Shown here: piece after piece, positions 1-5,904 of the stretch | Position numbering within the stretch: the stretch's first letter is position 1 | How the letters are laid out: each line of letters begins with the position of its first letter | DNA from: Lachnoclostridium sp. | Lineage (GTDB): Bacteria > Bacillota > Clostridia > Lachnospirales > Lachnospiraceae | DNA: 16,241 nt | Direction of reading: 5' to 3' | Assembly: GCA_003445895.1 (NCBI GenBank) | Contig: DMCD01000139.1 | Location: forward strand, 1 to 16,241 | The notes under the pieces: model-generated | What the model was told of the DNA's origin: nothing | The model's database searches: none | What the model saw: the letters and a program-made list of their open reading frames with translations, nothing else | Position numbers and translations under genes: made by a program

Positions 1-356
1 AAGCACTCGGTATCCTCTTCCAGAAGCATCTTGCCCAGATTGCCGTGGCCGAGACCGACTTTTCTGCGGTCTGCAACGGAACCCGGAATGCAGAAGGCCT
101 GCAGGCCCTCGCCGATGGCTGCAGCGGCCTCAGATGCCTTGCGGCAGCCCTTCTTGATGGCGATGGCCGCGCCGATGGTGTAAGCCCACTTTGCGTTCTC
201 AAAACAGATGGGCTGAATACCCTCAATCAGATGATATACGTCCAGTCCTGCGTCCTTGGTAATCTTCTCCGCCTCTTCGATAGAGCCGATGCCATACTCG
301 GCAAGCTTTTCAAGGATCTGTTTCTCTCTTCTCTCGTATGATTCAAATAAAGCCAT
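1..356 (-). CDS. GGGtGRT family protein, N-terminal part (cut by window edge)
   Basis: The visible 118 residues begin MALFESYERREKQIL and include a helical N-terminus followed by an alanine-rich segment (AIAIKKGCRKASEAAAAIGEG) and a GLGHGNLGKMLLEEDT stretch. I recognise this as the start of the GGGtGRT family, an uncharacterised protein of anaerobic Firmicutes and other anaerobes. The motif that gives the family its name lies beyond the window and cannot be checked. The start ATG is at 356, with GGGAGGA as ribosome binding site at 365-371. The gene lies 18 bases after the stop of the scaffold-like gene and is surely in the same operon. The family's biochemical function is not known; the pairing with an IscU-like protein suggests a role in iron-sulfur or other metal cofactor handling, which is inference. 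Confidence 0.82.
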   Translation of the reverse strand, partial: MALFESYERREKQILEKLAEYGIGSIEEAEKITKDAGLDVYHLIEGIQPICFENAKWAYTIGAAIAIKKGCRKASEAAAAIGEGLQAFCIPGSVADRRKVGLGHGNLGKMLLEEDTEC

Positions 357-374
357 CTCGTTATCCTCCCTCTA

Positions 375-1067
375 TCATTCCTTGCGCGGATCGATGAATC
401 TTACCGCATCAGCCACACGGCCGTACTGGCCGGAAGCCTTCTTCAGCGCCGTGTTCGCATCATCGCCGGCCTTGATGAAGTCCATCATCTTGCCGAAGTT
501 CACATACTTGTAGCCGATGATTTCATCATTCTCATCCAGCGCCAGATCCGTGATATAGCCGTCGGTCAGTTCCAGATAACGAGGTCCCTTGGACAGGGTT
601 CCGTAGGTTGTTCCGATCATGGAGCGGGTTCCCTTGCCCAGGTCTTCCAGTCCTGCGCCGATCTGAAGTCCGTCCTCAGAGAATGCACTCTGGGAACGTC
701 CATAGACGATCTGGAGGAAAAGCTCACGCATGGCAGTGTTGATGGCGTCACAGACAAGGTCCGTGTTCAGCGCCTCCATTACGGTCAGACCCGGAAGAAT
801 CTCGGATGCCATGGCTGCGGAATGGGTCATACCGGAACATCCGATCGTTTCCACCAGTGCTTCCTGGATGATGCCGTCCTTCACGTTCAGGGACAGCTTG
901 CAGGTTCCCTGCTGGGGAGCACACCAGCCGATACCGTGGGTATAGCCGGAGATGTCCTTGATTTCCTTAGCCTTCACCCACTTTGCTTCCTCCGGAATCG
1001 GAGCTGCGCCGTGGTGAACACCCTGCGTCACGGGACACATGTTGTTGACTTCTGCAGAATAAATCAT
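375..1067 (-). CDS. IscU/NifU-like iron-sulfur cluster scaffold-type protein
   Basis: A 230-residue protein whose central part resembles the NifU/IscU scaffold fold: a segment GTCKLSLNVKDGIIQEALVETIGCSGMTHSAAMASEIL (about 54-91) follows the scaffold pattern of beta strands, then a Gly-Cys turn, then a helix. Cysteines are at 11, 49, 56, 77 and 106; Cys77 sits in the place of the second scaffold cysteine. The protein is longer than IscU (about 130 residues) and lacks a clear third IscU cysteine motif, so it is a divergent relative, usually annotated as 'iron-sulfur cluster assembly scaffold protein'. The start is ATG 1067, preceded by AGGAGG with 8 bases of spacing. A sigma-A type promoter lies 106-134 bases upstream. 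It is followed at once by the GGGtGRT gene, the pair forming a conserved unit in anaerobes. Confidence 0.8.
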   Translation of the reverse strand: MIYSAEVNNMCPVTQGVHHGAAPIPEEAKWVKAKEIKDISGYTHGIGWCAPQQGTCKLSLNVKDGIIQEALVETIGCSGMTHSAAMASEILPGLTVMEALNTDLVCDAINTAMRELFLQIVYGRSQSAFSEDGLQIGAGLEDLGKGTRSMIGTTYGTLSKGPRYLELTDGYITDLALDENDEIIGYKYVNFGKMMDFIKAGDDANTALKKASGQYGRVADAVRFIDPRKE

Positions 1068-1094
1068 ACCTTTTTCCTCCTGGATGTTATTTAC

Positions 1095-1126
1095 AGGCCT
1101 TTCGCCGGCTCTCCGGCGCCGGGCCT
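1095..1126 (-). promoter_or_regulatory. 5'-UTR hairpin before scaffold gene
   Basis: In the leader of the scaffold/GGGtGRT operon, AGGCC (1095-1099) pairs with GGCCT (1122-1126) and, inside, CGCCGG (1103-1108) pairs with CCGGCG (1113-1118) around a 4-base loop. There is no T-run after it, so it is not an intrinsic terminator. It ends about 15 bases before the ribosome binding site and may stabilise the mRNA or control translation; that role is inference. Confidence 0.45.
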
Positions 1127-1172
1127 CTCAGGTACTTACATTACAGTATATGACTGACCACATACTCTGTAT

Positions 1173-1201
1173 ATTATCGCATTGCCCGGGAAAGTAGTCA
1201 A
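1173..1201 (-). promoter_or_regulatory. Sigma-A promoter of scaffold/GGGtGRT operon
   Basis: On the minus strand, -35 TTGACT (1201-1196) and -10 GATAAT (1178-1173) are separated by exactly 17 bases. Transcription should start near 1166, giving a leader of about 100 bases. The site lies directly after the stop of the lipoprotein gene, showing that the two genes are separate units. Confidence 0.7.
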
Positions 1202-1208
1202 GACTGAC

Positions 1209-1223
1209 CGATGGCACCCATCG
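1209..1223. repeat. Short hairpin after lipoprotein gene
   Basis: CGATGG (1209-1214) and CCATCG (1218-1223) form a perfect 6-bp stem with a 3-base loop just past the lipoprotein stop codon at 1228. There is no T-run on the minus strand after it, so I do not call it a terminator. It may help end or protect the lipoprotein mRNA. Confidence 0.3.
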
Positions 1224-1227
1224 ATAT

Positions 1228-2841
1228 TTACCGCTGCAGCCACTCATCCTTCACCGGGTCGTATTCAAAAATATAATTCCAGTTCCGGACGGCGAAGCGG
1301 ACCTCTGCCGTGAATTTCTCCGCACTGTCGGTCCCCAGGGCGACAGCCCTGCATTCGGCGCCGAAAACCTCCACCGTACCTTCATCCATCACGGTCATGC
1401 CCTGATCCAGGTATTTCTTCGATGTCTCATTGTATTCCAGGATGCTGCAGACCTCTTCAAAATCCGGAATGTAAGGTTCCTCAAAGGTTACGCCCTCCGG
1501 CAGGCCGTCCGCCCCGATGGGCCGGACTGTGTTGATGATATCCATGGCCTCTTCATCCCAGCATGTGAATTCCGCCTTTGCCGGATCCGTGCCGGCATAG
1601 TTGTAATTCACGCTGGTATCCAGCGTTCCGGGAATCGGAATCGTCTCCCCGCTCAGGTCAAACAGTTCCGTCGGGAAGGATACATCTCCGGTGGGCACAT
1701 TCATGTAGAGCCGGTCTTTCCCGTTCACATGCACAAGATACCCGTCCGGCTCGTACATGTAGGTGGAACAGATGGCCGCATCCCCGGCATTAATCTGCAC
1801 TCTGCAGTACATCTCATCCGGGTTGTCCTCGAGTACCTCCATGGAAAAGGTTCTTCCGGCATCATCCAGTACGTAGTTCTCACCGCATCCGACCCAGTAC
1901 ATATAGTCCTCAGGGATCTCCCGGTACTCTTCCTTCACCAGGTCCGGATACTCTGCAAAGGACAGGGGCACATCCACTCCGCCCATCCTGGAGGTGAGGT
2001 ATCCGTCATCCGCAAAGATGCGAAGCTCATGATATCCGACATTGAAACCGAAGCCCTCTGCCGGCTCGCTGCTTGCGGCAAAGTTCTTTACCTTTTCCTC
2101 CATATCCGAATCAAATCTAAGGTCCGGATATGCCTTCCGGATGGCCTCCGCGATGACGGCCCCGGCCTCCTCCGCATCCTCCAGGACCTCGGATACTGCC
2201 ATTTCCTTTCCGGTGGCCGGATCAAAGCAGAAGCCCTTCTTCTCATGAACTTCCGTATGACTGTCAGGATAAAAGCTGTAAAACTCCATCAGGCTCAGCA
2301 CCCGGTCGTCCGCCCGGACCGGGACAACCGACATATGGGCAGTGCAATTATCATAGTAACCTTCCTGACCTGCCAGGAACTCATCATAATACTCCCTGAG
2401 TTCCTTTTTGGCCTTATCCATCCGTTCCTTTGTCTTTTTGCCATACTCCTCCAGGGCGTTCTTCAGCTCCGGATGGTCCGCATCTGCCACCGTGAGAGTT
2501 GTCCAGTTTATACCGCCGACATTTCCCCCTGCATCATTCAGAATCTCCTCATATTCCCTCGAGGCGGTAAGCTCCAGATGCTCCGGCGCCTGCTTTTTCT
2601 GCTCCTTCGGCTGCGCGATCCCCGACTTCTCTGCGCCGTCCTTCTTCTCCGCTTCTTCCCCCGCGCTCTCCTGTCCCTCTTCATCCGCTGCTTTCTCCTC
2701 CGAAGCCGCAGCCTCCGTCTCCTGCACGGTCTCCGCTTTCTCCGCCGCTGTTCCGCTTCCGCCGCAGGCAGAAAGGCCTGCTGCCAGGGTAAGTGCCGCC
2801 GCGAGAACGGCTGCATTTGCCGGAATTCTGTTCTTTCTCAT
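1228..2841 (-). CDS. Lipoprotein with DUF4163/DUF3298 (RsiV-like) layout
   Basis: A 537-residue exported lipoprotein. The N-terminus has basic residues (MRKNR), a hydrophobic segment rich in Ala and Leu, and a lipobox LSAC with the lipidated Cys at 26. A low-complexity Ala/Glu/Lys linker runs from about 28 to 95. A globular part follows whose order of features (an early 'N-bounded' strand, the FYSFYPDSHTEVHEKKGFCFDPATGKEMAVSEVL segment, then GYHELRIFADDGYLTSRMGGVDVPLSFAEYPDLV) matches the DUF4163 plus DUF3298 pattern of RsiV and PdaC-type proteins. The last 170 residues are not recognised. I chose ATG 2841 because GGGAGGA (2848-2854) lies 6 bases before it and the signal peptide begins there; the open frame reaches back to 2994 but that extension has no signal or ribosome site. 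No sigma factor gene is adjacent, so an anti-sigma role is unlikely. It probably binds cell-wall or other ligands outside the membrane; the function is unknown. Confidence 0.75.
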   Translation of the reverse strand: MRKNRIPANAAVLAAALTLAAGLSACGGSGTAAEKAETVQETEAAASEEKAADEEGQESAGEEAEKKDGAEKSGIAQPKEQKKQAPEHLELTASREYEEILNDAGGNVGGINWTTLTVADADHPELKNALEEYGKKTKERMDKAKKELREYYDEFLAGQEGYYDNCTAHMSVVPVRADDRVLSLMEFYSFYPDSHTEVHEKKGFCFDPATGKEMAVSEVLEDAEEAGAVIAEAIRKAYPDLRFDSDMEEKVKNFAASSEPAEGFGFNVGYHELRIFADDGYLTSRMGGVDVPLSFAEYPDLVKEEYREIPEDYMYWVGCGENYVLDDAGRTFSMEVLEDNPDEMYCRVQINAGDAAICSTYMYEPDGYLVHVNGKDRLYMNVPTGDVSFPTELFDLSGETIPIPGTLDTSVNYNYAGTDPAKAEFTCWDEEAMDIINTVRPIGADGLPEGVTFEEPYIPDFEEVCSILEYNETSKKYLDQGMTVMDEGTVEVFGAECRAVALGTDSAEKFTAEVRFAVRNWNYIFEYDPVKDEWLQR

Positions 2842-2884
2842 ATGAAATCCTCCCGCGAATACATATTCCGAATCTGTCTCCTTC

Positions 2885-2893
2885 AGTATATCA
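2885..2893 (-). promoter_or_regulatory. Possible extended -10 of lipoprotein gene
   Basis: The minus strand reads TGATATACT, an extended -10 (TGn plus TATACT at 2890-2885), 44 bases before the lipoprotein start. No good -35 is seen 17 bases upstream (GAATCT), so this is a weak call. Confidence 0.3.
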
Positions 2894-2956
2894 CATCCGT
2901 CCCCCGAAGATTCCGCCAAAAGCAGGAAATCCCCTCCCCGGGATCGGGTGGACATG

Positions 2957-3012
2957 GAAAAGGCGGCCGCCCTGATGTGTACCCGTCTTTTCACATCAGC
3001 TGCGTGCCGCCT
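2957..3012 (-). terminator. Terminator of hsp20
   Basis: A two-part stem: gccgcct (3006-3012) pairs with aggcggc (2961-2967) and cacatcag (2992-2999) pairs with ctgatgtg (2972-2979). On the minus strand the stem ends in CCTTTTCC, a short T-run. It lies 41 bases after the hsp20 stop and separates it from the lipoprotein gene. Confidence 0.7.
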
Positions 3013-3052
3013 GTTTCTCTATATATTAAATTGATACTGGCATATTATTCCG

Positions 3053-3499
3053 TTAACCCTCGATGGCGATATACTTCTTCTCCGGAACCTTCGGAACTGC
3101 TTCCTTCTTGGGAACAAACAGCTTCAGGATACCGTCCTCAAACTTTGCCTTCACATCTTCCTCGGTGATATCCTCGCCCACATAGAAGGTTCTCTGCATG
3201 GTGCCTGCATATCTCTCCTGGCGGATGAGGCGTCCCTGCTGATCCTTCTCTTCCTTATTATCCTGCTTCTTTGCAGTGATGGTAAGGTTTCCTTCATTCA
3301 GCTCCAGGGTGATGGAATCCTTCTTGTAGCCCGGAAGCTCCACATCCAGTTCAAAGCCTTCCTTTGTCTCGCGCACATCGGTCTTCATCACGCTGACGGC
3401 TTCCTTGCCGCGTACCGGGCGGGTGAAGAAGGAATGATCAAAATCGTTGAAGAAATCATCTACTAAATTCTCTCTGAAAAGACTCGGCATATACATCAT
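3053..3499 (-). CDS. Hsp20/alpha-crystallin small heat-shock protein
   Basis: A 148-residue ATP-independent holdase of the cytoplasm. The alpha-crystallin domain covers about residues 38-140, with the family features FELDVELPGYKKDSITLELNEGNLTI, the ERYAGTMQRTFYV strand, and the signature AKFEDGILKLFVPK. The C-terminal tail carries an I-x-I motif (IAI in YIAIEG) used for oligomer contacts. The N-terminus MYMPSLFRENLVDDFFNDFD is typical of clostridial members. The start ATG 3499 lies 8 bases after AGGAGG (3508-3513); ATG 3496 is a possible second choice. The gene is monocistronic: a strong promoter with a CIRCE-like operator lies upstream and a terminator lies downstream. The leader is about 84 bases and contains a stable hairpin. 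Regulation by HrcA is expected from the operator; hrcA itself is not in the window. Confidence 0.95.
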   Translation of the reverse strand: MMYMPSLFRENLVDDFFNDFDHSFFTRPVRGKEAVSVMKTDVRETKEGFELDVELPGYKKDSITLELNEGNLTITAKKQDNKEEKDQQGRLIRQERYAGTMQRTFYVGEDITEEDVKAKFEDGILKLFVPKKEAVPKVPEKKYIAIEG

Positions 3500-3524
3500 G
3501 ATAACAACCTCCTATATTTCTGTT

Positions 3525-3565
3525 GAGTTTCAGGACCCTCCGGTGCTTCCGCCGATCCTGAACTC
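3525..3565 (-). promoter_or_regulatory. Hairpin in hsp20 5'-UTR
   Basis: tcctgaactc (3556-3565) pairs with gagtttcagga (3525-3535) with one bulged base, and a short inner pairing (cgg 3541-3543 with ccg 3552-3554) closes the loop. It ends 11 bases before the ribosome binding site of hsp20. It could stabilise the mRNA or take part in temperature control, but it does not itself cover the AGGAGG, so a simple RNA thermometer is not shown. Confidence 0.45.
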
Positions 3566-3589
3566 TTATTTCTTTCGCTTACATGATGT

Positions 3590-3617
3590 ATTATAGCACG
3601 ATTATTAGCAGCGTCAA
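3590..3617 (-). promoter_or_regulatory. hsp20 promoter
   Basis: Minus-strand -35 TTGACG (3617-3612) and -10 TATAAT (3595-3590) are 16 bases apart; the -10 is preceded by TGC, an extended -10 element. The start point should be near 3583. The -35 lies inside the CIRCE-like operator. Confidence 0.8.
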
Positions 3618-3631
3618 GAGGTGAGTGCTAA
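3605..3631 (-). promoter_or_regulatory. CIRCE-like operator (HrcA site)
   Basis: On the minus strand TTAGCACTC (3631-3623) is a perfect CIRCE half-site; after exactly 9 bases comes CGCTGCTAA (3613-3605), which keeps TGCTAA but differs from the consensus GAGTGCTAA at its first three bases. The 9-9-9 geometry and the overlap with the hsp20 -35 make HrcA repression likely. The weakened half may mean looser control. Confidence 0.78.
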
Positions 3632-3649
3632 TAAATTATAAACTTTTTA

Positions 3650-4831
3650 TTATCCAAGAACGAAATTAAAGTACTCGTCCATCTCGTCTTTTGTTTTAAA
3701 CCGGGCCATATATACATACCGGCCCATGGACGGCCAGTCGATGGGCGGCATCTCTTCGTTCATGACGATGGCATCGCCGTACTTTTCGAGGATTTCCTCC
3801 CGGCTGTGGGTGAATTCATGTCCGTCTTTTCTCGCAGCATAGGCACAGATGTAGTGGTCCGCCGATACGGGGGAAAGCCGTTTTCCGGTGGTGACCATCT
3901 CCGCATAGATGCGGAATACATCCATGGACTGGGCGTAGTTCATCATGTCCGGGTCGTGGCCGCCGGCCGGCCGCATGTTGACCTCCATCACAGCATAATC
4001 CCCGGCCTTTCCGATGCCCGGATAATCCCTGGTGATATTGATAAATTCAAAATGCACAAAGCGCCGGTCTGCGCCGAAGGCCTTCACCGTCTTCCGGCCC
4101 AGCTCCCGCAGCTTCTCCGGGACATCCGCCGTCGTAAAGTAGTGGATGTTCTCATCCTGCTGCACGGAGTCAATCACCGACGGATAGCTGCACATGGACT
4201 CAAACAGAGGCTCACAGTCTCCGTCTGTGACAGCGTCATAGGTGCAGATATCCCCGGAGAGGAATTCTTCCATCACATAGGTCTCTTCCGGCAGCTCCTC
4301 ATAGAAGGATATCAGATCCTCCTCCGATTCCACCTTCATGGCCCCGTTGGCGCCGACGCCGATGTCCGGCTTGACGATGACCGGATATCCGACCTCTTCC
4401 ACGAAGGCCTTTCCCGCCTTCAGGTCCGTAACAATGTGCTGGCGGGCCGTGGGAATGCCGGCATCCAGGAAAACCTTCTTCATCCCGGACTTTTTCACCA
4501 GCGTCCAGATGTCATGCTCTCTTGTGCCGACGGCGATATTGAAGTCCGTGCGGAGTCTTGCATCGGTGGGAAGCCAGTACTCGTTCAGGGATTCCAGCCA
4601 GTCAATTCTCCCGTATTTATGGATATAGAAAGCAACGGCCCGGTACACCCGGTCATAGTCCTCCAGGGAATCGACGTAATAATACTCCATCAGGGCCCCC
4701 TTCAGCCGCTCATTCAGGTCGTCATAGGGCACATCGCCGATGCCGAGAACATTGACCCCCATCTCATGAAGTCGTTCGCAGAACAGGGTGCAGGTTACGG
4801 GGTACGCGGGGGAAATGAATACATAATTCAT
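3650..4831 (-). CDS. ATP-grasp ligase of unknown substrate
   Basis: A 393-residue cytoplasmic enzyme of the ATP-grasp superfamily, which joins a carboxylate (as acyl phosphate) to an amine or other nucleophile. The N-terminal third (MNYVFISPAYPVTCTLFCERLHEMGVNVLGIGD) looks like a Rossmann-type preATP-grasp domain. The ATP-grasp fold covers about 115-320: VGYPVIVKPDIGVGANG holds the nucleotide-binding Lys154, YVMEEFLSGD holds the adenine-contact segment near Glu188, and YAVMEVNMRPAGG holds the metal ligands Glu283 and Asn285 with Arg287. The full set of key residues is present, so it should be active. It resembles the BacD/carbamoyl-phosphate-synthase-like ATP-grasp group, not a specific pathway enzyme. 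The start at 4831 has AAAGGAGA just before it. It follows a 67-residue gene by 12 bases. No terminator is visible between its stop and the hsp20 promoter, so some readthrough is possible. Confidence 0.85.
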   Translation of the reverse strand: MNYVFISPAYPVTCTLFCERLHEMGVNVLGIGDVPYDDLNERLKGALMEYYYVDSLEDYDRVYRAVAFYIHKYGRIDWLESLNEYWLPTDARLRTDFNIAVGTREHDIWTLVKKSGMKKVFLDAGIPTARQHIVTDLKAGKAFVEEVGYPVIVKPDIGVGANGAMKVESEEDLISFYEELPEETYVMEEFLSGDICTYDAVTDGDCEPLFESMCSYPSVIDSVQQDENIHYFTTADVPEKLRELGRKTVKAFGADRRFVHFEFINITRDYPGIGKAGDYAVMEVNMRPAGGHDPDMMNYAQSMDVFRIYAEMVTTGKRLSPVSADHYICAYAARKDGHEFTHSREEILEKYGDAIVMNEEMPPIDWPSMGRYVYMARFKTKDEMDEYFNFVLG

Positions 4832-4843
4832 AATGTTCTCCTT

Positions 4844-5047
4844 TCATCTTGTCAGCTTGTGAATCCACTTATAGCTCCGGAACCGCAGGAAAATCGGCAG
4901 TCCCTTGAAGATCTGGTCCGACTGGATACAGGCAGCCACCGCGGAAATCGGAACCGCCACGTGGAAGTAATCCCACCGAAGCTCCGGCGAAATGTGAAGC
5001 ACCTCCCGGTCGCGGAAGAAGAATGTTTCCTCACGGGTCGCTTCCAT
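4844..5047 (-). CDS. Small protein of 67 residues, unknown
   Basis: Not recognised. It begins MEATREETFFFRDREVLHISP and ends SYKWIHKLTR; it is aromatic and basic at its C-terminus, has one Cys in a short hydrophobic stretch (VAVPISAVAACI, about 30-41), no signal peptide and no full membrane span. The reading frame is supported by AGGAGG five to six bases before ATG 5047, a promoter just upstream, and a stop 12 bases before the ATP-grasp start, so the two form an operon. A small protein before an ATP-grasp ligase recalls graspetide precursors, but the sequence lacks the Thr/Ser plus Asp/Glu-rich core expected there. It may instead be a partner or regulator of the ligase, or a relic of a longer protein. 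Confidence 0.6.
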   Translation of the reverse strand: MEATREETFFFRDREVLHISPELRWDYFHVAVPISAVAACIQSDQIFKGLPIFLRFRSYKWIHKLTR

Positions 5048-5079
5048 CCGGTCCTCCTGTGAATAACTGCTATACTAAG

Positions 5080-5108
5080 ATCATTAGCCCCCGAGCCCCA
5101 AATGTCAA
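5080..5108 (-). promoter_or_regulatory. Promoter of 67-residue gene/ATP-grasp operon
   Basis: A consensus -35 TTGACA (5108-5103) is followed after 16-17 bases by TAATGAT (-10 about 5086-5080). Start near 5073, giving a short leader. The -35 is perfect while the -10 is moderate. Confidence 0.6.
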
Positions 5109-5109
5109 G

Positions 5110-5294
5110 GAAGTTTCTGCCATCGGAAGGGAAAAATTCCGGCGCAATGCAGATTCCCGGTGATATCGGATGGGCAGGCTAAAGATGCCCATCCGACGCG
5201 AAACGGGCATCTCGCGGCACAGCCGCTCGATGTCCGTTGGCCGTTAATTGTCCGCTCGTGCGAGCACGGCGGCCACTTCCCGGCCTTATCGCAC
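5110..5294. other. Hairpin-rich intergenic element, unidentified
   Basis: This gene-free stretch lies between the marR terminator and the next promoter, so neither neighbour needs it. It holds a 10-bp perfect stem (5167-5176 with 5186-5195), CGCGA/TCGCG (5197-5201, 5212-5216), GCGGC/GCCGC (5214-5218, 5222-5226), GCTCG/CGAGC (5254-5258, 5261-5265) set inside GGCCGT and ACGGCGGCC (5239-5244, 5266-5274), and GGCC/GGCC at 5271-5285. In addition gatgccc (5184-5190) can pair with gggcatc (5205-5211), excluding the first stem. It may be a structured RNA or a dispersed palindromic repeat. No known family is recognised, and short open frames in it lack ribosome sites. Confidence 0.45.
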
Positions 5295-5325
5295 AAAATG
5301 CCGGCACTGTCTGTGCCGGCATTTT
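5295..5325 (-). terminator. Terminator of marR (bidirectional)
   Basis: A 13-bp perfect inverted repeat, aaaatgccggcac (5295-5307) and gtgccggcatttt (5313-5325), with a 5-base loop. The A/T ends give a T-run on both strands, so it can stop transcription from either side. It lies 25 bases after the marR stop. Confidence 0.85.
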
Positions 5326-5350
5326 CTGGCCTTCCTTATCGGGAAGGTCT

Positions 5351-5770
5351 CTATGAATTCAGGATATCAAAGCCTCTGCGGACCAGCCGCAGATAACATT
5401 CCGCATCTTCTTCTCCCAGTTTTTCCAGAAAGTTTGCTCTCCGATCAATGTTCTTTGTCCGCACGCCGCGGATATATTCCCGTCCCCTGGGCGTCAGCGA
5501 GACAATCACCCGGCGGGCGTCCGTTCCGTCACTCTTCCGGATGATATAGCCCTTTTTTTCGAGGGCCTTCAGGATATTGGCCACACGGCCGGAGGTCAGT
5601 CCCAGCTTCCGGACGATATCTCCGGAAAACATATCTTTCCCGCTGTAATAAAGCCACAGAAGAACGCCATCCTCCCCTCTGGCTGCAATATTCTCCTCCC
5701 ACTGATAAAAGGATTTTTCAAAAGCAAAATGCATCGTATACAATTCTTCTGCCATCACGTGGTAATCCAT
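5351..5770 (-). CDS. MarR-family transcriptional regulator
   Basis: A 139-residue DNA-binding protein that acts as a dimer. The winged helix-turn-helix is clear: SGDIVRKLGLTSGRVANILKALEKKGYI (about 49-76) with the recognition helix near 59-71, and the wing with the D-x-R-R pattern (Asp84, Arg86, Arg87) before VIVSLTPRG. The N- and C-terminal helices (residues 1-30 and 100-139) would form the dimer interface. I use ATG 5770, preceded by GGGGAG at 10 bases; an in-frame TTG at 5794 would add eight residues but has no good ribosome site. Its promoter carries overlapping inverted repeats that are very likely its own operator, so autoregulation is expected. It is not in an operon with the dehydrogenase genes upstream, from which a terminator separates it; the ligand is unknown. 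Confidence 0.9.
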   Translation of the reverse strand: MDYHVMAEELYTMHFAFEKSFYQWEENIAARGEDGVLLWLYYSGKDMFSGDIVRKLGLTSGRVANILKALEKKGYIIRKSDGTDARRVIVSLTPRGREYIRGVRTKNIDRRANFLEKLGEEDAECYLRLVRRGFDILNS

Positions 5771-5792
5771 ACTGCTGTCACTCCCCGGACTC

Positions 5793-5852
5793 AAGTAAGT
5801 ATTATCTTCTACCCGAATATAAGTTAGTTACATATAACTTACTTAAGTTAGT
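5793..5852 (-). promoter_or_regulatory. Multi-half-site operator of marR
   Basis: AAGTTAGTTA (5821-5830) and TAACTTACTT (5835-5844), 4 bases apart, form an inverted repeat with 9 of 10 matches. The second arm forms another near-palindrome with AAGTTAGT at 5845-5852. A fourth half-site AAGTAAGT lies at 5793-5800 in the leader. The first three overlap the -10 and start point of the marR promoter, a classical position for repression. Confidence 0.75.
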
Positions 5853-5878
5853 GTACTCGAACCATTCCCATTTGTCAA
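5850..5878 (-). promoter_or_regulatory. marR promoter
   Basis: A consensus -35 TTGACA (5878-5873), a 17-base spacer and -10 TACACT (5855-5850) on the minus strand. Start near 5843, inside the operator repeats. Confidence 0.8.
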
Positions 5879-5904
5879 GAACAGAACCCATCCGGACGAA
5901 ACGA

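Noticed and set aside
2842..2994. N-terminal extension of the lipoprotein frame to ATG 2994
   Set aside because: The signal peptide begins at the internal ATG 2841, which has GGGAGGA at the right distance.
1729..3168. Long plus-strand open frame opposite the lipoprotein gene
   Set aside because: Composition is antisense-like, it has no ribosome binding site, it crosses the hsp20 terminator, and the minus-strand lipoprotein has a clear signal peptide and ribosome site.
4844..5047. Graspetide (ATP-grasp RiPP) precursor
   Set aside because: The small protein lacks a repeated Thr/Ser and Asp/Glu core and a recognisable leader motif; kept only as an open question.
3806..5062. Plus-strand open frame of 418 codons opposite the ATP-grasp gene
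   Set aside because: Shadow of a gene with complete ATP-grasp motifs; no family features of its own.
5105..5296. Short coding frame inside the hairpin-rich element
   Set aside because: No ribosome site, Cys/Arg-rich composition, and the stretch is better explained by its inverted repeats.
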